Shown: positions 44,153-44,857 of the stretch, in pieces
How positions within the stretch are numbered: the stretch's first letter is position 1
How the letters are laid out: each line of letters opens with the position of its first letter
From: Candidatus Dormiibacterota bacterium
Lineage (GTDB): Bacteria > Chloroflexota > Dormibacteria > Aeolococcales > Bog-877
Direction of reading: 5' to 3'
Length of the DNA stretch: 44,857 nucleotides
NCBI GenBank assembly: GCA_027313505.1
Contig: DAHVDN010000025.1
Coordinates: forward strand, 1 to 44,857
Position numbers and translations under genes: made by a program
Notes under the pieces: generated by a model
Seen by the model: the letters and a program-made list of their open reading frames with translations, nothing else
The model's database searches: none
What the model was told of the DNA's origin: nothing

Positions 44153-44857
44153 TCAGTCGGTGAAGCAGAGAGCCCGGAATCGCTCCACCAACTTCGGCGA
44201 GTCCGGAGTCGATGGGAGGGGGATCCTGCCGTAGAGCCACAGAAGCAGCTCGGAAGCTGTGGCAGAGATCTTCGTAGCTGCCGGCTCAACATCGCAGTCG
44301 AAAGACAACGTCCCGGCCGAGGATCCATCGCAGATGGTCCAGGACCTTTTGATGTCAGTGCACTCCAGTGAGAACGACCCCTGCAGAGGTTGCCCCACCG
44401 GATCTGCGGGGTCGGCGGTGCTGGAGACTGAGAAGGTCAGGAACTCCTCTATCGAATCCGCTGCGAGCGGGGTAGGAATTGAGAAGGTGCCGCCCCTTGC
44501 CTGGTCGGCGTCCCACCGGTGTATGGCCGCCTCCTGCACCTGGTGCCGGATAACAAATGCCACATTCTGCTGAGCGGGTGCCCACGTCCAGACGGTTTCC
44601 TCGGGGTCGGCCGCACCAAGGACCTCGACCAAATGGTTGGAACCTTTCAAGAACTGTCTGATCAGACGGTCATCCCCGGCAGGCGGCGGACGGCGGGATT
44701 CGTCTGGCGGCTGGTGGAGCCGTTCGGCCACGATGGTCGACCAAAACCAGTGCACTTCGGTCAGGTGCCGGGTCAGGTCGGCCACCGTCCACCCAGGACA
44801 TCCTGTCACCGTGGCCTCCAAGTTCCCGGCCGCAGCAGCCGCAAAGCCCTGGTGTCC
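44153..44857 (-). CDS. DinB/MDMPI-like mycothiol-dependent-type enzyme, 5' end cut
   Basis: The minus-strand frame is open to the window edge. VTGCPGWTVADLTRHLTEVH followed by WFW is the N-terminal signature of the maleylpyruvate-isomerase/mycothiol-dependent (MDMPI, DinB-like) family, whose His binds a metal. A few residues (GHQGFAAAAAGN) precede it, so the true start lies outside. VIRHQVQEAAIHRWDADQARG gives the second metal-site helix. A C-terminal SCP2-like domain with ATASELLLWLYGR follows. These proteins are most common in Actinobacteria that make mycothiol. The substrate is not predictable. The 5' neighbour is not visible. Confidence 0.85.
   Translation of the reverse strand, partial: GHQGFAAAAAGNLEATVTGCPGWTVADLTRHLTEVHWFWSTIVAERLHQPPDESRRPPPAGDDRLIRQFLKGSNHLVEVLGAADPEETVWTWAPAQQNVAFVIRHQVQEAAIHRWDADQARGGTFSIPTPLAADSIEEFLTFSVSSTADPADPVGQPLQGSFSLECTDIKRSWTICDGSSAGTLSFDCDVEPAATKISATASELLLWLYGRIPLPSTPDSPKLVERFRALCFTD

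Noticed and set aside
1..44857. CRISPR array or complete insertion sequence
   Set aside because: I saw no regularly spaced direct repeats and no transposase or integrase pattern in the genes examined.

Overview
The window is high-GC DNA, densely coded, with many GTG and TTG starts and frequent 4-base stop/start overlaps. A 31-residue bS22-type ribosomal protein, an LLM/F420-type oxidoreductase, a mycothiol-type DinB/maleylpyruvate-isomerase-like enzyme and a VapBC pair point to Actinobacteriota or a nearby high-GC lineage such as Chloroflexota/Dormibacterota. The lineage is inferred from gene content, because no 16S or other phylogenetic marker was placed.

Positions 1-3136 are on the minus strand: the edge of an unknown gene, a membrane GT2 glycosyltransferase with a Ser-Pro tail, and a YggT-like membrane protein. 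From 3352 to 12156 the plus strand carries housekeeping genes: tRNA-Leu(UAG), tig, clpP, a small zinc-finger protein resembling the ClpX N-terminal domain, clpX, metE and valS. Positions 12172-16503 hold four tightly overlapping genes for multi-pass membrane proteins. Three of them look like diverged complex I / hydrogenase-4 membrane-arm subunits, and no soluble redox subunit is present. Next come maf, a DUF11-like lipoprotein, and the conserved run rplU-rpmA-obgE-nadD-rsfS followed by an LLM oxidoreductase (16589-22535).

Positions 22710-34302 form a catabolic block: an oligopeptide-binding lipoprotein, a ketopantoate-reductase-like/amidase fusion, a zinc alcohol dehydrogenase, an M19 dipeptidase, an SDR, an M20 peptidase, a DUF885 metallopeptidase-like protein and an AstE/aspartoacylase-like deacylase. 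The combination suggests uptake and breakdown of peptide- or amide-linked compounds, with oxidoreductases to process the released pieces. No ABC permease is present here.

The right end is more mosaic. It holds a class A PBP (minus), a winged-helix plus AAA+ ATPase (plus), a gene-poor 620-base stretch, another SDR, a beta-lactamase-fold serine hydrolase, a VapBC module with a palindromic candidate operator, tRNA-Ala(CGC), bS22 divergent from a HIT-family gene, and a decayed zone. The decayed zone contains a PQQ-type beta-propeller pseudogene and a DUF2892 gene interrupted by TAG. The window ends inside a DinB/MDMPI-like gene.

The strongest candidates for something undescribed are the membrane-arm-only complex-I-like cluster (12172-16503), the stand-alone ClpX zinc-domain-like protein translationally coupled to clpX (5572-5805), and the reductase-amidase fusion inside the catabolic block.
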